A stretch of 64,000 nt of DNA from Polynucleobacter sp. MWH-CaK5 (lineage in GTDB: Bacteria; Pseudomonadota; Gammaproteobacteria; Burkholderiales; Burkholderiaceae): the NCBI RefSeq assembly GCF_018687615.1, contig NZ_CP061299.1:372001-436000 (forward strand), in the 5' to 3' direction. Below the pieces are notes generated by a model, which saw only the letters and a list, made by a program, of their open reading frames with translations, made no database searches and was not told the origin of the DNA. Made by a program: the position numbers and the translations under genes. The first letter of the stretch is position 1, and the number at the start of each line of letters is the position of its first letter. Shown here piece after piece: positions 26,008-34,743 of this stretch.

Positions 26008-26040
26008 CAAGGCCTTCTTAAGAAGGCCTTGTTCTTTTAT
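26008..26040. terminator. Palindromic intrinsic terminator, probably bidirectional
   Basis: CAAGGCCTTCTT (26008-26019) is followed at once by its complement AAGAAGGCCTTG (26020-26031), then TTCTTTT. It lies between the convergent matB and tauE genes and can end matB transcripts; its symmetry may also serve the minus strand. Confidence 0.85.
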
Positions 26041-26050
26041 AAAAACCTTT

Positions 26051-26872
26051 TTAGTAGAGACCCAAAGTGATCAGGCCTTTGTTGAGCATATAGGCTGATA
26101 GCGCGAACAGCACCAAGGCAAATACTTTTTTCAGTTGTGCCACATTGAGTTGGTGAGCCACTTTTGCGCCAAGAGGTGCTGTCACCACGCTCGCCAATGC
26201 AATACAAATAAGGGCTGGTACATAGATGTAACCAATGGAGCCGCTAGGAAGGTTCGGATTGCCATAGCCACTGATGATGTAGGCGATCGCACTGGCCAAT
26301 GCAATTGGAAATCCCAGGGCAGCAGAAGTGGCAACCGCGTTGTGCATAGCGACGTTGCACCAGGTCATGAAGGGAACTGATATGAACCCGCCACCAGCAC
26401 CAACCAAGCTGGATAAAAATCCAATGAAACTGCCAGCACCAAACATGCCAAGTTTGCCTGGTATGGTGCGACTTGGTTTAGGTTTTTTATTCGCCAACAT
26501 TTGGTAGCCCGAGAAGCCAACAAATAAAGCAAAGATCAAAGAGAGCCAAGATGTTTTGAGTAGGGCAAATAATTTTCCGCCACCTAAAAGAGCGCCAATC
26601 AAGATGCCAGGCACTAAAAGAATCACGATGTCCCAACGCACTGCACCACGCTTATGATGTGCTCTCACGGAAGATAGGGAGGTGAAGATGATGGTGGCCA
26701 TGGATGTGGCAATGGCTATGTGAACCACCACTTCAAGTGGAAAGCCATAGAGGGTGAATAAGAAGGTCAAGAAGGGCACCATGATCATGCCTCCACCAAT
26801 CCCCAACAAACCTGCTGCAAAGCCTGTGAAACCGCCAAGAACTGCTAGTGCACCGATTTGAACAAGGGTCAT
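26051..26872 (-). CDS. TauE/SafE-family membrane permease
   Basis: Membrane protein of 273 residues with about eight hydrophobic helices in two similar halves. The repeated glycine motif appears twice, GGFTGFAAGLLGIGGGMIMVP-type near residue 15 and SFIGFLSSLVGAGGGFISVP-type near 152, typical of TauE/SafE (DUF81) proteins that export sulfite, sulfoacetate or other organic anions. The small cytochrome c gene lies ten bases upstream on the same strand, so they may form a unit. Family assignment is firm, substrate unknown. Confidence 0.88.
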   Translation of the reverse strand: MTLVQIGALAVLGGFTGFAAGLLGIGGGMIMVPFLTFLFTLYGFPLEVVVHIAIATSMATIIFTSLSSVRAHHKRGAVRWDIVILLVPGILIGALLGGGKLFALLKTSWLSLIFALFVGFSGYQMLANKKPKPSRTIPGKLGMFGAGSFIGFLSSLVGAGGGFISVPFMTWCNVAMHNAVATSAALGFPIALASAIAYIISGYGNPNLPSGSIGYIYVPALICIALASVVTAPLGAKVAHQLNVAQLKKVFALVLFALSAYMLNKGLITLGLY

Positions 26873-26882
26873 TGATTACTCT

Positions 26883-27194
26883 TTATTTGAATTTATAAAA
26901 TTGTTGATTGAGATAAGCCACTAAATCTGCTTCATCTTCCGGGAATAGGTCCAAGCGCAATTCTGTATTACACATGTTCACCATGAACTTAAGGCGTGCC
27001 GGATCTTTTACTTTGCGATCTGCTCGGGTGTAAATGATGTCGCCATTACCTAGACCAGATTTTTCAGCATGGCATTGGTAGCATTTGGCTTGATGAAGGG
27101 TTTTGCCATTATTGATATCTGCAGAAAATGCTGGTGATGCAATGGCTGTCAAAGCAACTGTCAAACTTACTGTGATGATGGATTTTTTAAGCAT
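26883..27194 (-). CDS. Small periplasmic c-type cytochrome
   Basis: Secreted monoheme cytochrome of 103 residues. Start ATG 27194 (MLKKSIITVSL) is chosen because GGAGA lies seven bases upstream; four extra residues from 27206 lack one. A signal peptide ends at SPAFSA. The heme motif is CYQCH in KCYQCHAEKSGLGNG, and a Met in RLKFMVNMCN could be the sixth ligand. It follows 6S RNA and precedes the TauE permease on the same strand. Electron transfer in sulfur oxidation is possible from the TauE neighbour but not shown. Confidence 0.85.
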   Translation of the reverse strand: MLKKSIITVSLTVALTAIASPAFSADINNGKTLHQAKCYQCHAEKSGLGNGDIIYTRADRKVKDPARLKFMVNMCNTELRLDLFPEDEADLVAYLNQQFYKFK

Positions 27195-27220
27195 TGCAAT
27201 CTCCAATTAAGTACAAATTA

Positions 27221-27438
27221 GATTCCCCACCTTGGCCGCTAGGCCGTCATCCTGAACCCAGTAGGTTCAAGGTGGCATGGCAATAATGTTTCGGGTGCAT
27301 CAAGTCTTTCAGGGAGAGTATGACCCGAAGGCTGACTCTGTGAGTAACGAGACGCTCGCGCCCACACTATATGGCCCACGCCTGATGCTTGCGCATCGGT
27401 TCAAGGAACTATTGGCCTTGGCGCACCAGGTAGGGAAA
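27221..27438 (-). ncRNA. ssrS: 6S RNA
   Basis: Read on the minus strand, the stretch ends in CCACCTTGAACC, a GGGTTCAGG partner and GGCCAAGGTGGGGAATC, closely matching the 3' arm of known 6S RNAs (E. coli has CACCTTGAACCAAGGGTTC). The terminal stem closes between TTCCCTACCTGG near 27438 and CCAAGGTGGGGAA near 27223, with one bulged A. It sits just downstream of zapA, the conserved place of ssrS in proteobacteria. 6S RNA traps sigma70 RNA polymerase in stationary phase. Ends are estimated from the stem; the 5' arm overlaps the last codons of zapA. Confidence 0.85.
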
Positions 27439-27751
27439 GCATTTTCAGCGCAGAATCAACGGATGCTTCAATTTGATCAACCTTGCTTTGGATGGCATCG
27501 ATTTGATCAAGGCTGGCACCAGGGTTTTCTGTGTTGCTGAGATTCATTTTTGCCGCTTGAAGGTCGCCCGCTAATTTGATAGCAGTCATGATGGCGGCAC
27601 GTTCAATACTGCGATTACCAGCTGATAAAGCTGCTTCTAGTTGTTCGTCAACAATCGCGGCAGCAGCTCTTAAGCTGGTTTCATGTTCTGGCGTTGTGGA
27701 AAACGCAAACTTTTGACCTGCCAATGTAAGTTCAATGCGGTGTTGGCTCAT
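27401..27751 (-). CDS. zapA: Cell division protein ZapA
   Basis: Z-ring associated protein of 116 residues that crosslinks FtsZ filaments. The amino domain (RIELTLAGQKFAFSTTPEHE) and the alpha-helical SIERAAIMTAIKLAGDL followed by a carboxyl coiled coil are typical. Its start overlaps the stop of the upstream coiled-coil gene (ATGA). The final dozen codons (LSLPGAPRPIVP and stop) run into the 5' arm of 6S RNA. Confidence 0.92.
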   Translation of the reverse strand: MSQHRIELTLAGQKFAFSTTPEHETSLRAAAAIVDEQLEAALSAGNRSIERAAIMTAIKLAGDLQAAKMNLSNTENPGASLDQIDAIQSKVDQIEASVDSALKMLSLPGAPRPIVP

Positions 27752-27984
27752 TGCATATCCTTAGGGTGGACAGAAAGTAAGTCTAATTGGCCGGTATCCG
27801 CTTGGCTTGGTAGTTTTTCCAAGATTTGCTGAATACGTGCCTGAGCATCTTCAATCTTGGTCTCAAGGGCCAAGCGTTCTTTATGCGATTGCTCCACAGC
27901 TTCTAGTAAAGCCTTGGTTTTACCCTCTAGGCGCTCTAGACTGTCTTGCAAACGGCTATATGAATTGTTTGTAAGTTCTGACAT
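27748..27984 (-). CDS. ZapB-like small coiled-coil protein
   Basis: Protein of 78 residues when started at ATG 27984 (MSELTNNSYSRLQDS); ATG 27990 is equally possible, and the frame to 28044 would enter the cobalamin riboswitch region. The body is one predicted coiled coil (LERLEGKTKALLEAVEQSHK and following heptads). A short tail carries LDLLSVHP. Burkholderiales and other proteobacteria often have such a ZapB-like or TIGR02449-type gene directly ahead of zapA, and the two overlap by four bases here. A role with ZapA in Z-ring assembly is inferred. Confidence 0.75.
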   Translation of the reverse strand: MSELTNNSYSRLQDSLERLEGKTKALLEAVEQSHKERLALETKIEDAQARIQQILEKLPSQADTGQLDLLSVHPKDMQ

Positions 27985-28044
27985 AGGCATATTGTATATA
28001 CTACTCTCGTTCTTAGGTGCTCTTGGAAGATAACAATCTACCAA

Positions 28045-28212
28045 AGTTAAACGGGAAACAGGGGTCTTATTAGTCTAAGGCTAAAGGATAACCTGTGCTG
28101 CCCCCGCAACGGTAAGTGAACGCACGCAAGTGCCGGCTCAATCGATATACCACTGGCTTAGGCTGGGAAGGTCATTGAGTTAGTTTCATGAGCCCGGATA
28201 CCGGCCTGGAAT
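28045..28212 (+). promoter_or_regulatory. Cobalamin (adenosylcobalamin) riboswitch
   Basis: The leader of btuB holds the B12-box region GCTGCCCCCGCAACGGTAA at 28097-28115 and the later AGCCCGGATACCGGCC at 28191-28206, with GGGAA near its beginning, all in the order of the cobalamin riboswitch aptamer. An expression platform probably lies in 28213-28306, where a GC-rich hairpin-forming stretch precedes the btuB start. Binding of cobalamin is expected to lower btuBCD expression. Confidence 0.95.
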
Positions 28213-28306
28213 GGTTAATTGAGTTACGGGGACGTTACTCGGTTATGAAGGTTCCGTGCTTGCGGGGGAACAAGCCAGCGACCATTGTTTTTTGAAAGTT
28301 CATCCT

Positions 28307-30142
28307 ATGTTTACAAAACCAACCAAGGTTGCGCTCGCCTGCGCAGGCATTTTTGCAACCATCTCAACGGCGCAAGCTCAAACCAGCTCGGAATTTAATC
28401 CAGTAGTTGTGTCGGCAAGTAGAACCGAACAATCTTTATCAGATGTTTTGCCCTCTGTGTCAGTAATATCTAGAACCGACATTGATAAATCGCAGGCAAC
28501 TAATCTAGCTGATTTATTGCAGGGTGAGGCAGGTTTTGAGTTTGGTAGAAATGGTGGCCCAGGTTCTATCACTTCTTTTTTCTTAAGAGGTCAAGATAGT
28601 AAGAACGTCGTTGTGATTGTTGATGGCGTTCGTTTAAAAGATGAGGTTACCGGTACTTCTCAAGTAGAAAACATCTCCTTGAGCCAGATAGAGCGCATTG
28701 AGTTACTTCGTGGTAATGCTTCAGCACTTTATGGGCAAGGTGCAGTAGGTGGCGTCATTCAAATCTTTACTAAAGCAGGTAAAGGCGACCCAAAAGCATA
28801 CTCGTCAGTTTCTTATGGCTCCAGGAATACTTCCGATGTAGCGGTTGGTTATGGTGGACAGGTTAATGATTACAAATTTAACCTTGGAGTGTCTAGGCAA
28901 GAAACATCTGGATATTCAGCAATTAACTCTTCTCATTATCCTAATGCTAATTCTGATAAAGATGGTTATTTGAATAACTCCATGAGTGGCACTTTGTCAA
29001 AAAGTTTGGGAGCGGGGAATGAGATTGGCGTTAGATTAAACGCTACCTATGCCAAGCTTGATTACGATGATGCTTACGGAAGTAGAGCTGATCTTCACAC
29101 TCAAACAAGTGCAAATTATTTAACAGGGCTTTATCTCAAAAATCAAATCAATGATCGATGGATATCTCAGCTTGATATAAATGCATCTCAAGTCGAAATA
29201 AAGGCGCATACAAATGGCGGTTTGAACACCAACAATGATACTCGTCAGAATCAGGTGCGTTGGTTCAATACCTATCAATATTCAGAAACTCAGTCATTCA
29301 ATTTTGGTGCGGAGGATGTTAGGGCAAATAGTGTTGCAGTCAGCAGTTGGGCGAATAGCGATGCCTCTAGAAATGCGCGCGCCATTTTTGCTGGACACCA
29401 AGGTAAGTATGATCGCCTAACTTCGCAGTTGAATATTCGATATGACAATATAACCACGGGACAGGAAGCGACGACAGGTTTATTGGGTTTGGGATATCAA
29501 CTGACTCAAAGTCTTAAAGCAGTTAGTAGTATTTCTAGCGGCTTCAATACTCCAACACTCTATGAGCAAACAGATACTCCAGCGTTGGTAAGTGAGAAGT
29601 ATAAAAGTAGAGAAGTTGGATTTGTGCAAGCTAATCCACGTGGTTTGACGAGACTGGTTTACTTTAATACCTCAACGACAAATGCAATTTCATATACAGG
29701 GACTGGCTCTTGCAGCTCAGAATGTTATGAAAACATAGGTAAAGTTGAAAATAGGGGTTTTGAATTATCTTCAAAATTATCTTTAAGTGGATACATCTTA
29801 AAATTAAGTGCTGTTACTCAAGATCCTTGGGATATTTCAAATAATCGTCAGTTGGAACGTAGAGCTAAGCAATATGGTTCGGTCGATGTTAGTAGAGCAA
29901 TTGGTTCTTATGACCTGGGTGCAAAGCTATATGGTTCCGCAGAGCGTACGGATCGAACAGGAGGTAGTGGAACTTTAGCCGGCTATTCAACTTGGTCTTT
30001 TTACGCTAGCAAAAAAATTGATAAAGAGTGGACGGCAAGACTTAAATTAGATAATGCATTTGACCGTGATTATCAATTAGCTTATGGATATAACACCCCT
30101 GGTCGCGGAGTCTTTGCTACATTGCAATATCAACCAAAGTAA
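28307..30142 (+). CDS. btuB: TonB-dependent outer-membrane vitamin B12 receptor BtuB
   Basis: Outer-membrane beta-barrel of 611 residues. I choose ATG 28307 (MFTKPTKVALACAGIF), since the longer frame from 28256 reads through the riboswitch platform. The signal peptide ends at AQA. A TonB-box-like NPVVVSASR follows at the mature amino end; the plug domain contains LLQGEAGFEF, FFLRGQDSKNVVVIVDGVR and LRGNASALYGQGAVGGVI. The barrel ends with a terminal aromatic-rich FATLQYQPK. A cobalamin riboswitch upstream and btuCD downstream support B12 as the ligand. Confidence 0.94.
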   Translation: MFTKPTKVALACAGIFATISTAQAQTSSEFNPVVVSASRTEQSLSDVLPSVSVISRTDIDKSQATNLADLLQGEAGFEFGRNGGPGSITSFFLRGQDSKNVVVIVDGVRLKDEVTGTSQVENISLSQIERIELLRGNASALYGQGAVGGVIQIFTKAGKGDPKAYSSVSYGSRNTSDVAVGYGGQVNDYKFNLGVSRQETSGYSAINSSHYPNANSDKDGYLNNSMSGTLSKSLGAGNEIGVRLNATYAKLDYDDAYGSRADLHTQTSANYLTGLYLKNQINDRWISQLDINASQVEIKAHTNGGLNTNNDTRQNQVRWFNTYQYSETQSFNFGAEDVRANSVAVSSWANSDASRNARAIFAGHQGKYDRLTSQLNIRYDNITTGQEATTGLLGLGYQLTQSLKAVSSISSGFNTPTLYEQTDTPALVSEKYKSREVGFVQANPRGLTRLVYFNTSTTNAISYTGTGSCSSECYENIGKVENRGFELSSKLSLSGYILKLSAVTQDPWDISNNRQLERRAKQYGSVDVSRAIGSYDLGAKLYGSAERTDRTGGSGTLAGYSTWSFYASKKIDKEWTARLKLDNAFDRDYQLAYGYNTPGRGVFATLQYQPK

Positions 30143-30146
30143 TTAA

Positions 30147-31106
30147 ATGACCTCATCCAAAACCACTCTTTTTGTTTTGCTCGTGATTGCATCACTGGCG
30201 GCGATGGCTTTGGCTTTATCTATTGGCAGTGTCTCTAATGCAGACGCTGCCATCATTTACCAATTGCGCTTACCCAGAGTGTTGGCTGCATTTGCTGTGG
30301 GTGGTTTGTTGGCAATGTCTGGCAGTCTTTTGCAAGTCTTGACTCGCAATCCGTTGGCTGAGCCATCTGTTTTGGGTGTGTCTGGTGGGGCATCGGTGGG
30401 TGCTTTGGCTGTCTTGATGATGGGTGGTGCTGGAACTATTTGGGTTGCTGGTGGTGCTTGGATGGGGGCGATCGTTGTGATGCTCCTATTGTGGTTGCTG
30501 GTTGGTGGTTACTCCGCTCATCCATCGCGAATGTTGTTGGCCGGTGTCATGATTGCCACCGCCTGCGGTGCTATCAGCACTCTCATGATCACCTTCGCTT
30601 CGAATGTGGCCATGCCTGGCATGATTCATTGGCTAATGGGTGATTTGGACTCGGTCATCAGCCTTGAAGCTGTGGGCGCCATATTAGGTGTTTGGATATC
30701 TGTGTTGATTGTGGTGTGGAAGCTTTCTCCAAAAATCCATTTGCTTCAATTGGGCACTGATAAAGCTTTGACCTTGGGTGTTGATGTCTCTTATGTTCAA
30801 TGGATGATGGTTTTGCTGTCTGCTTTATCAGCTGCTGCAGCTGTGTCGATCGCAGGATCAATCGGATTTGTTGGATTGTTGGTTCCTCATCTTCTGCGAG
30901 CATGCATCATTAAAAAACACGGCCCTGATCAAAAGTTCTTATTGCCTGCCTCTGCATTATTGGGCGGTACTTTTTTAGTTTTGGCTGATATGTTTGCCAG
31001 AACCATCATTGCTCCGTCTCAGTTACCAGTAGGCATCATCACCGCACTGATCGGGGTGCCTAGTTTCTTGTGGATCTTGTCTCGTTTTAGGCATTGGAAT
31101 ACATGA
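30147..31106 (+). CDS. btuC: Vitamin B12 ABC transporter permease BtuC
   Basis: FecCD-family inner-membrane permease, 319 residues, about ten helices. Conserved segments are LRLPRVLAAFAVGGLLAMSG, QVLTRNPLAEPSVLGVSGGA and IAGSIGFVGLLVPHLLR, the last being the coupling region that touches the ATPase. It starts four bases after btuB and its stop overlaps the btuD start, in a riboswitch-controlled operon for B12 uptake. Confidence 0.94.
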   Translation: MTSSKTTLFVLLVIASLAAMALALSIGSVSNADAAIIYQLRLPRVLAAFAVGGLLAMSGSLLQVLTRNPLAEPSVLGVSGGASVGALAVLMMGGAGTIWVAGGAWMGAIVVMLLLWLLVGGYSAHPSRMLLAGVMIATACGAISTLMITFASNVAMPGMIHWLMGDLDSVISLEAVGAILGVWISVLIVVWKLSPKIHLLQLGTDKALTLGVDVSYVQWMMVLLSALSAAAAVSIAGSIGFVGLLVPHLLRACIIKKHGPDQKFLLPASALLGGTFLVLADMFARTIIAPSQLPVGIITALIGVPSFLWILSRFRHWNT

Positions 31107-31894
31107 TGACTACTCATTCTGTTGAAAATGTCAACATCGTTTTAGAAACAAAACATTTGGATGTTGAGGTTCCATGGCGACGCTTGGTCAAAGATTTAAA
31201 TTGGCAAGTGAAGAAGGGTGAGCGCTGGTGTTTGATCGGTCGCAATGGCGCTGGCAAATCAACATTACTGAGAATCATTGCAGGCGTTCAAGCCAATACT
31301 TCTGTGGGTCAAATCAATTGGTTGGGACAGGCCTTACTCAGTTATAAGCCAGAAGAGCTTGCAAAGATTCGGGCTTATGCAGAACAGTTTCCGGTGAGTG
31401 GCGTGGGTCTAAGAGCCATCGATATGGTCTTGGCAGCCCAATGGCCATGGCATCTTGATGTTGCAGAAGAGATTGATCAAGCCCAAGCTGCTTTGCGTGC
31501 CTGTGATGTTGCTCACCTAGAAAACGCCCAGTGGCAAACCTTATCAGGGGGTGAGCGTCAAAGAGTTTCTTTGGCAGCATGTTTTGCGCAAAATACCCAA
31601 GCCATTCTGTTGGATGAGCCAACCTCTCATTTAGACATTGGTCATCAAGTAAGTCTATTAAAAACACTGACTGAAAGAAGTCAGTCATGTCATCAAACCA
31701 TCATCGCAAGCTTGCATGAGATTGGTTTGATCCATCGAGGCTTCACTCATGCACTCTTGCTCATGAATGATGGCTCTTATTTGGCTGGGTCTTTATCTGA
31801 AGTGATTAATCCGATTAATTTGGAAAAATCATTGGGTCACCCGATTGCAACTGCGCAGACAGTTGAGGGTCAAGTCGTTTACGTCCCAGCTTGA
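31103..31894 (+). CDS. btuD: Vitamin B12 ABC transporter ATP-binding protein BtuD
   Basis: ATPase of the B12 importer. Start ATG 31103 overlaps the btuC stop (ATGATGAC); ATG 31106 is possible too. In the 263 residues, Walker A is GRNGAGKST at about 43-51. The signature is LSGGERQR near 147-154, Walker B is AILLDEPTSHLD near 169-180, and the switch His lies in IIASLHEIG. The amino end has a short extension before the core strand. It converges on btuF, with 28 bases between stops that contain a short direct repeat (ATAACTTAGCGAA twice). Confidence 0.93.
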   Translation: MMTTHSVENVNIVLETKHLDVEVPWRRLVKDLNWQVKKGERWCLIGRNGAGKSTLLRIIAGVQANTSVGQINWLGQALLSYKPEELAKIRAYAEQFPVSGVGLRAIDMVLAAQWPWHLDVAEEIDQAQAALRACDVAHLENAQWQTLSGGERQRVSLAACFAQNTQAILLDEPTSHLDIGHQVSLLKTLTERSQSCHQTIIASLHEIGLIHRGFTHALLLMNDGSYLAGSLSEVINPINLEKSLGHPIATAQTVEGQVVYVPA

Positions 31895-31922
31895 TAACTT
31901 AATAAATAACTTAGCGAATAAC

Positions 31923-32819
31923 TTAGCGAAGTCGATTGATTTCAGCGCAGATCTTTTGGGCGCCTTGCATGATTCGAGGTGATGGCCTACTGATGATGTC
32001 GCCATCTAGATCAACAAATGCTTTGTTTTTCGTCGCAGCAAGCTGTGAGAAAGAAGTCCACATCGACCAATCGCTGCTCATTTTTTGATTGTCTACTGCG
32101 GTAAAAATAATTTCTGGGTTGGCTTTGATGACAGCTTCTCTGCTGACCGTTGGGACCAAAACTTTTTCATTCGCAAATAATTGCTCGCCACCACATAGTT
32201 GAATGATGTCACTGATGATGTGATCTTTGTTGAGTGTCATCAAGGGTTGTGCCCAGACTTGATAAAACACCCTGACTTTTCTTTGACTGATATTTGTTTG
32301 TTTGTTTTCAGTATTTTTGAGTTCTGTTATTTTGAGTCTAAGAACATCAGCATTCTTTTTGGCAATCAGGTCAGTGCCCAAGGCTTTGCCAATGGTTTCA
32401 ATATCAGTAGCAATATCCAATAGCTTTTTAGGTTCCACAGCAATGAATTGCACATCTTTATTGAATGTCTTTTTGATTGATTGAATCTGAGATTCAGACA
32501 TTCCACCTCGCCAGTAAATGATCAAGTCTGGGCGAAGTGATTTCATTTTTTCAAGATCAATTGATCTTGCATCGCTGGTGATGGGTAATTGTTTGACTGA
32601 AGTTGGATGGTTGCTGTAAGCGCTCACGCCCACGAGGCGCTCAGATCCTCCGGCCGAATCCACAAGCTCACTCAAATGAGGTGCTAGGGTGATGATGCGT
32701 TGTGGCTTGGGTTGTGAGCCTTCTTGTTTAGCAAAGCTGTCATGACTGCTAAAACTTATTGAGATGCCAAACAGTAGTTGAGAGGCGATCAATGCTATTG
32801 AAAAGCCTTGTGAGCGCAT
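31923..32819 (-). CDS. btuF: Cobalamin-binding periplasmic protein BtuF
   Basis: Substrate-binding component for B12 import, 298 residues. A signal sequence covers about residues 1-30. The mature protein begins QRIITLAPHLSELVDSAGG, the helical-backbone receptor motif of BtuF/FhuD types, followed by VGVSAYSNHP and RPDLIIYWRGG. The long backbone helix is near 130-180. It is on the strand opposite btuBCD and starts five bases after panC, so it is expressed in the metG-to-panC chain and not from the riboswitch, at least from the visible layout. B12 rather than another chelate is inferred from the converging btuBCD. Confidence 0.88.
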   Translation of the reverse strand: MRSQGFSIALIASQLLFGISISFSSHDSFAKQEGSQPKPQRIITLAPHLSELVDSAGGSERLVGVSAYSNHPTSVKQLPITSDARSIDLEKMKSLRPDLIIYWRGGMSESQIQSIKKTFNKDVQFIAVEPKKLLDIATDIETIGKALGTDLIAKKNADVLRLKITELKNTENKQTNISQRKVRVFYQVWAQPLMTLNKDHIISDIIQLCGGEQLFANEKVLVPTVSREAVIKANPEIIFTAVDNQKMSSDWSMWTSFSQLAATKNKAFVDLDGDIISRPSPRIMQGAQKICAEINRLR

Positions 32820-32824
32820 CTTGA

Positions 32825-33685
<861 letters not shown>

Positions 33686-33698
33686 TTAGGGGGTGATG

Positions 33699-34535
33699 TT
33701 AGTTAGGCGAATATGCCAAACGCACATAAATAGGGGCGTACGGTTCAGCTTGAGTGATTTCAATCAAAGACTCCCTGGAGAGCTCTAGCATCGCAATAAA
33801 GTTAACCACTACCATTGGCGCACCTTGACCAGTAGCAATCGCATCTTCAAAGAGTTCAGTGAATTCAATGAAGCGCTCACCTTGCAAGCGTCGCAAAATG
33901 CGTGTCATGAAGTCACGCACAGACAATTGCTCACGGGTGATGGTGTGATGTTGATTGAGCTTGGCTCGATACAGAACATCTCTCCAAGCGGCTTGGATGT
34001 CATTTGGATTGATATCAGGCCAAGTAACCGCCACCGTGGTGTCAACGTGACCGTTGGCTTTGTAGAAGTCGCGACCGAGCACTGGCATCTTGTCGAGTTC
34101 TTGAGCGGCCAGTTTCATGCGCTCGTATTCAAGCAAGCGTCGAACCAATTCTGCGCGAGGATCTTCTACCTCTTCATCGCTATCAGCTTTTTTCATTGGC
34201 AAGAGCATGCGTGACTTGATTTCAATCAGCATCGCGGCCATTAAAAGATATTCAGCTGCTAACTCTAGGTTGGTGTGACGAATTTGTTCAATATAGCCAA
34301 GGTACTGCTTGGTTACCTCAGCCATTGGAATATCTAGAACGTTGAAGTTCTGTTTGCGGATCAAATAGAGCAAAAGATCCAGAGGACCTTCAAAAGCCTC
34401 TAGAAAAATCTCTAAGGCATCAGGTGGAATGTATAAATCAGAGGGAAGCTGAAATAAAGGCTCCCCATAGAGTCTCGCAAAAGACTCTGACATGCCATCA
34501 GTGACATCAGGGATGGCGGTAATTAAATCACTCAT
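33699..34535 (-). CDS. scpA: Segregation and condensation protein A (ScpA)
   Basis: Kleisin subunit of the SMC-ScpAB chromosome condensin, 278 residues. The amino domain contains the diagnostic FEGPLDLLLYLIRKQNFNVLDIPMAEVTKQYLGYI region (about 48-82), followed by AAEYLLMAAMLIEIKSRMLLP. The carboxyl winged helix includes IEFTELFEDA and VVNFIAMLELSRE. It overlaps the DUF3460 gene by four bases; scpB is not in the window. Confidence 0.95.
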   Translation of the reverse strand: MSDLITAIPDVTDGMSESFARLYGEPLFQLPSDLYIPPDALEIFLEAFEGPLDLLLYLIRKQNFNVLDIPMAEVTKQYLGYIEQIRHTNLELAAEYLLMAAMLIEIKSRMLLPMKKADSDEEVEDPRAELVRRLLEYERMKLAAQELDKMPVLGRDFYKANGHVDTTVAVTWPDINPNDIQAAWRDVLYRAKLNQHHTITREQLSVRDFMTRILRRLQGERFIEFTELFEDAIATGQGAPMVVVNFIAMLELSRESLIEITQAEPYAPIYVRLAYSPN

Positions 34536-34714
34536 TGATAGACGTACGCTTTTTGCTTCACGCGAGCTGCTTTTTGGCGCTCTTGCTCTTCTGGACTGAT
34601 TGGAGCTTTATCCCATAAAAGGGCGCGTCCCTCTTGCTGAGCCTGCTCTAGCTGAGGGTTTTGAGCTTTTAACTCTTCCAAAAAATGAGTGATATTTGAT
34701 TTGTATTGGGCCAT
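34532..34714 (-). CDS. DUF3460 family small protein
   Basis: Sixty-residue protein of the DUF3460 family, found in Burkholderiales directly ahead of scpA. It reads MAQYKSNITHFLEELKAQNP and ends VKQKAYVYQ. It is helical and charged, with no membrane segment. It overlaps the scpA start by four bases, so its expression is coupled with ScpA. Function unknown; the tight pairing suggests a link to chromosome segregation or simply operon context. Confidence 0.85.
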   Translation of the reverse strand: MAQYKSNITHFLEELKAQNPQLEQAQQEGRALLWDKAPISPEEQERQKAARVKQKAYVYQ

Positions 34715-34743
34715 AGTTTGTCAATTGTAGCGATTTAACAGAT

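Noticed and set aside
27277..27540. Plus-strand frame of 87 codons
   Set aside because: It is antisense to 6S RNA and the end of zapA; no ribosome site.
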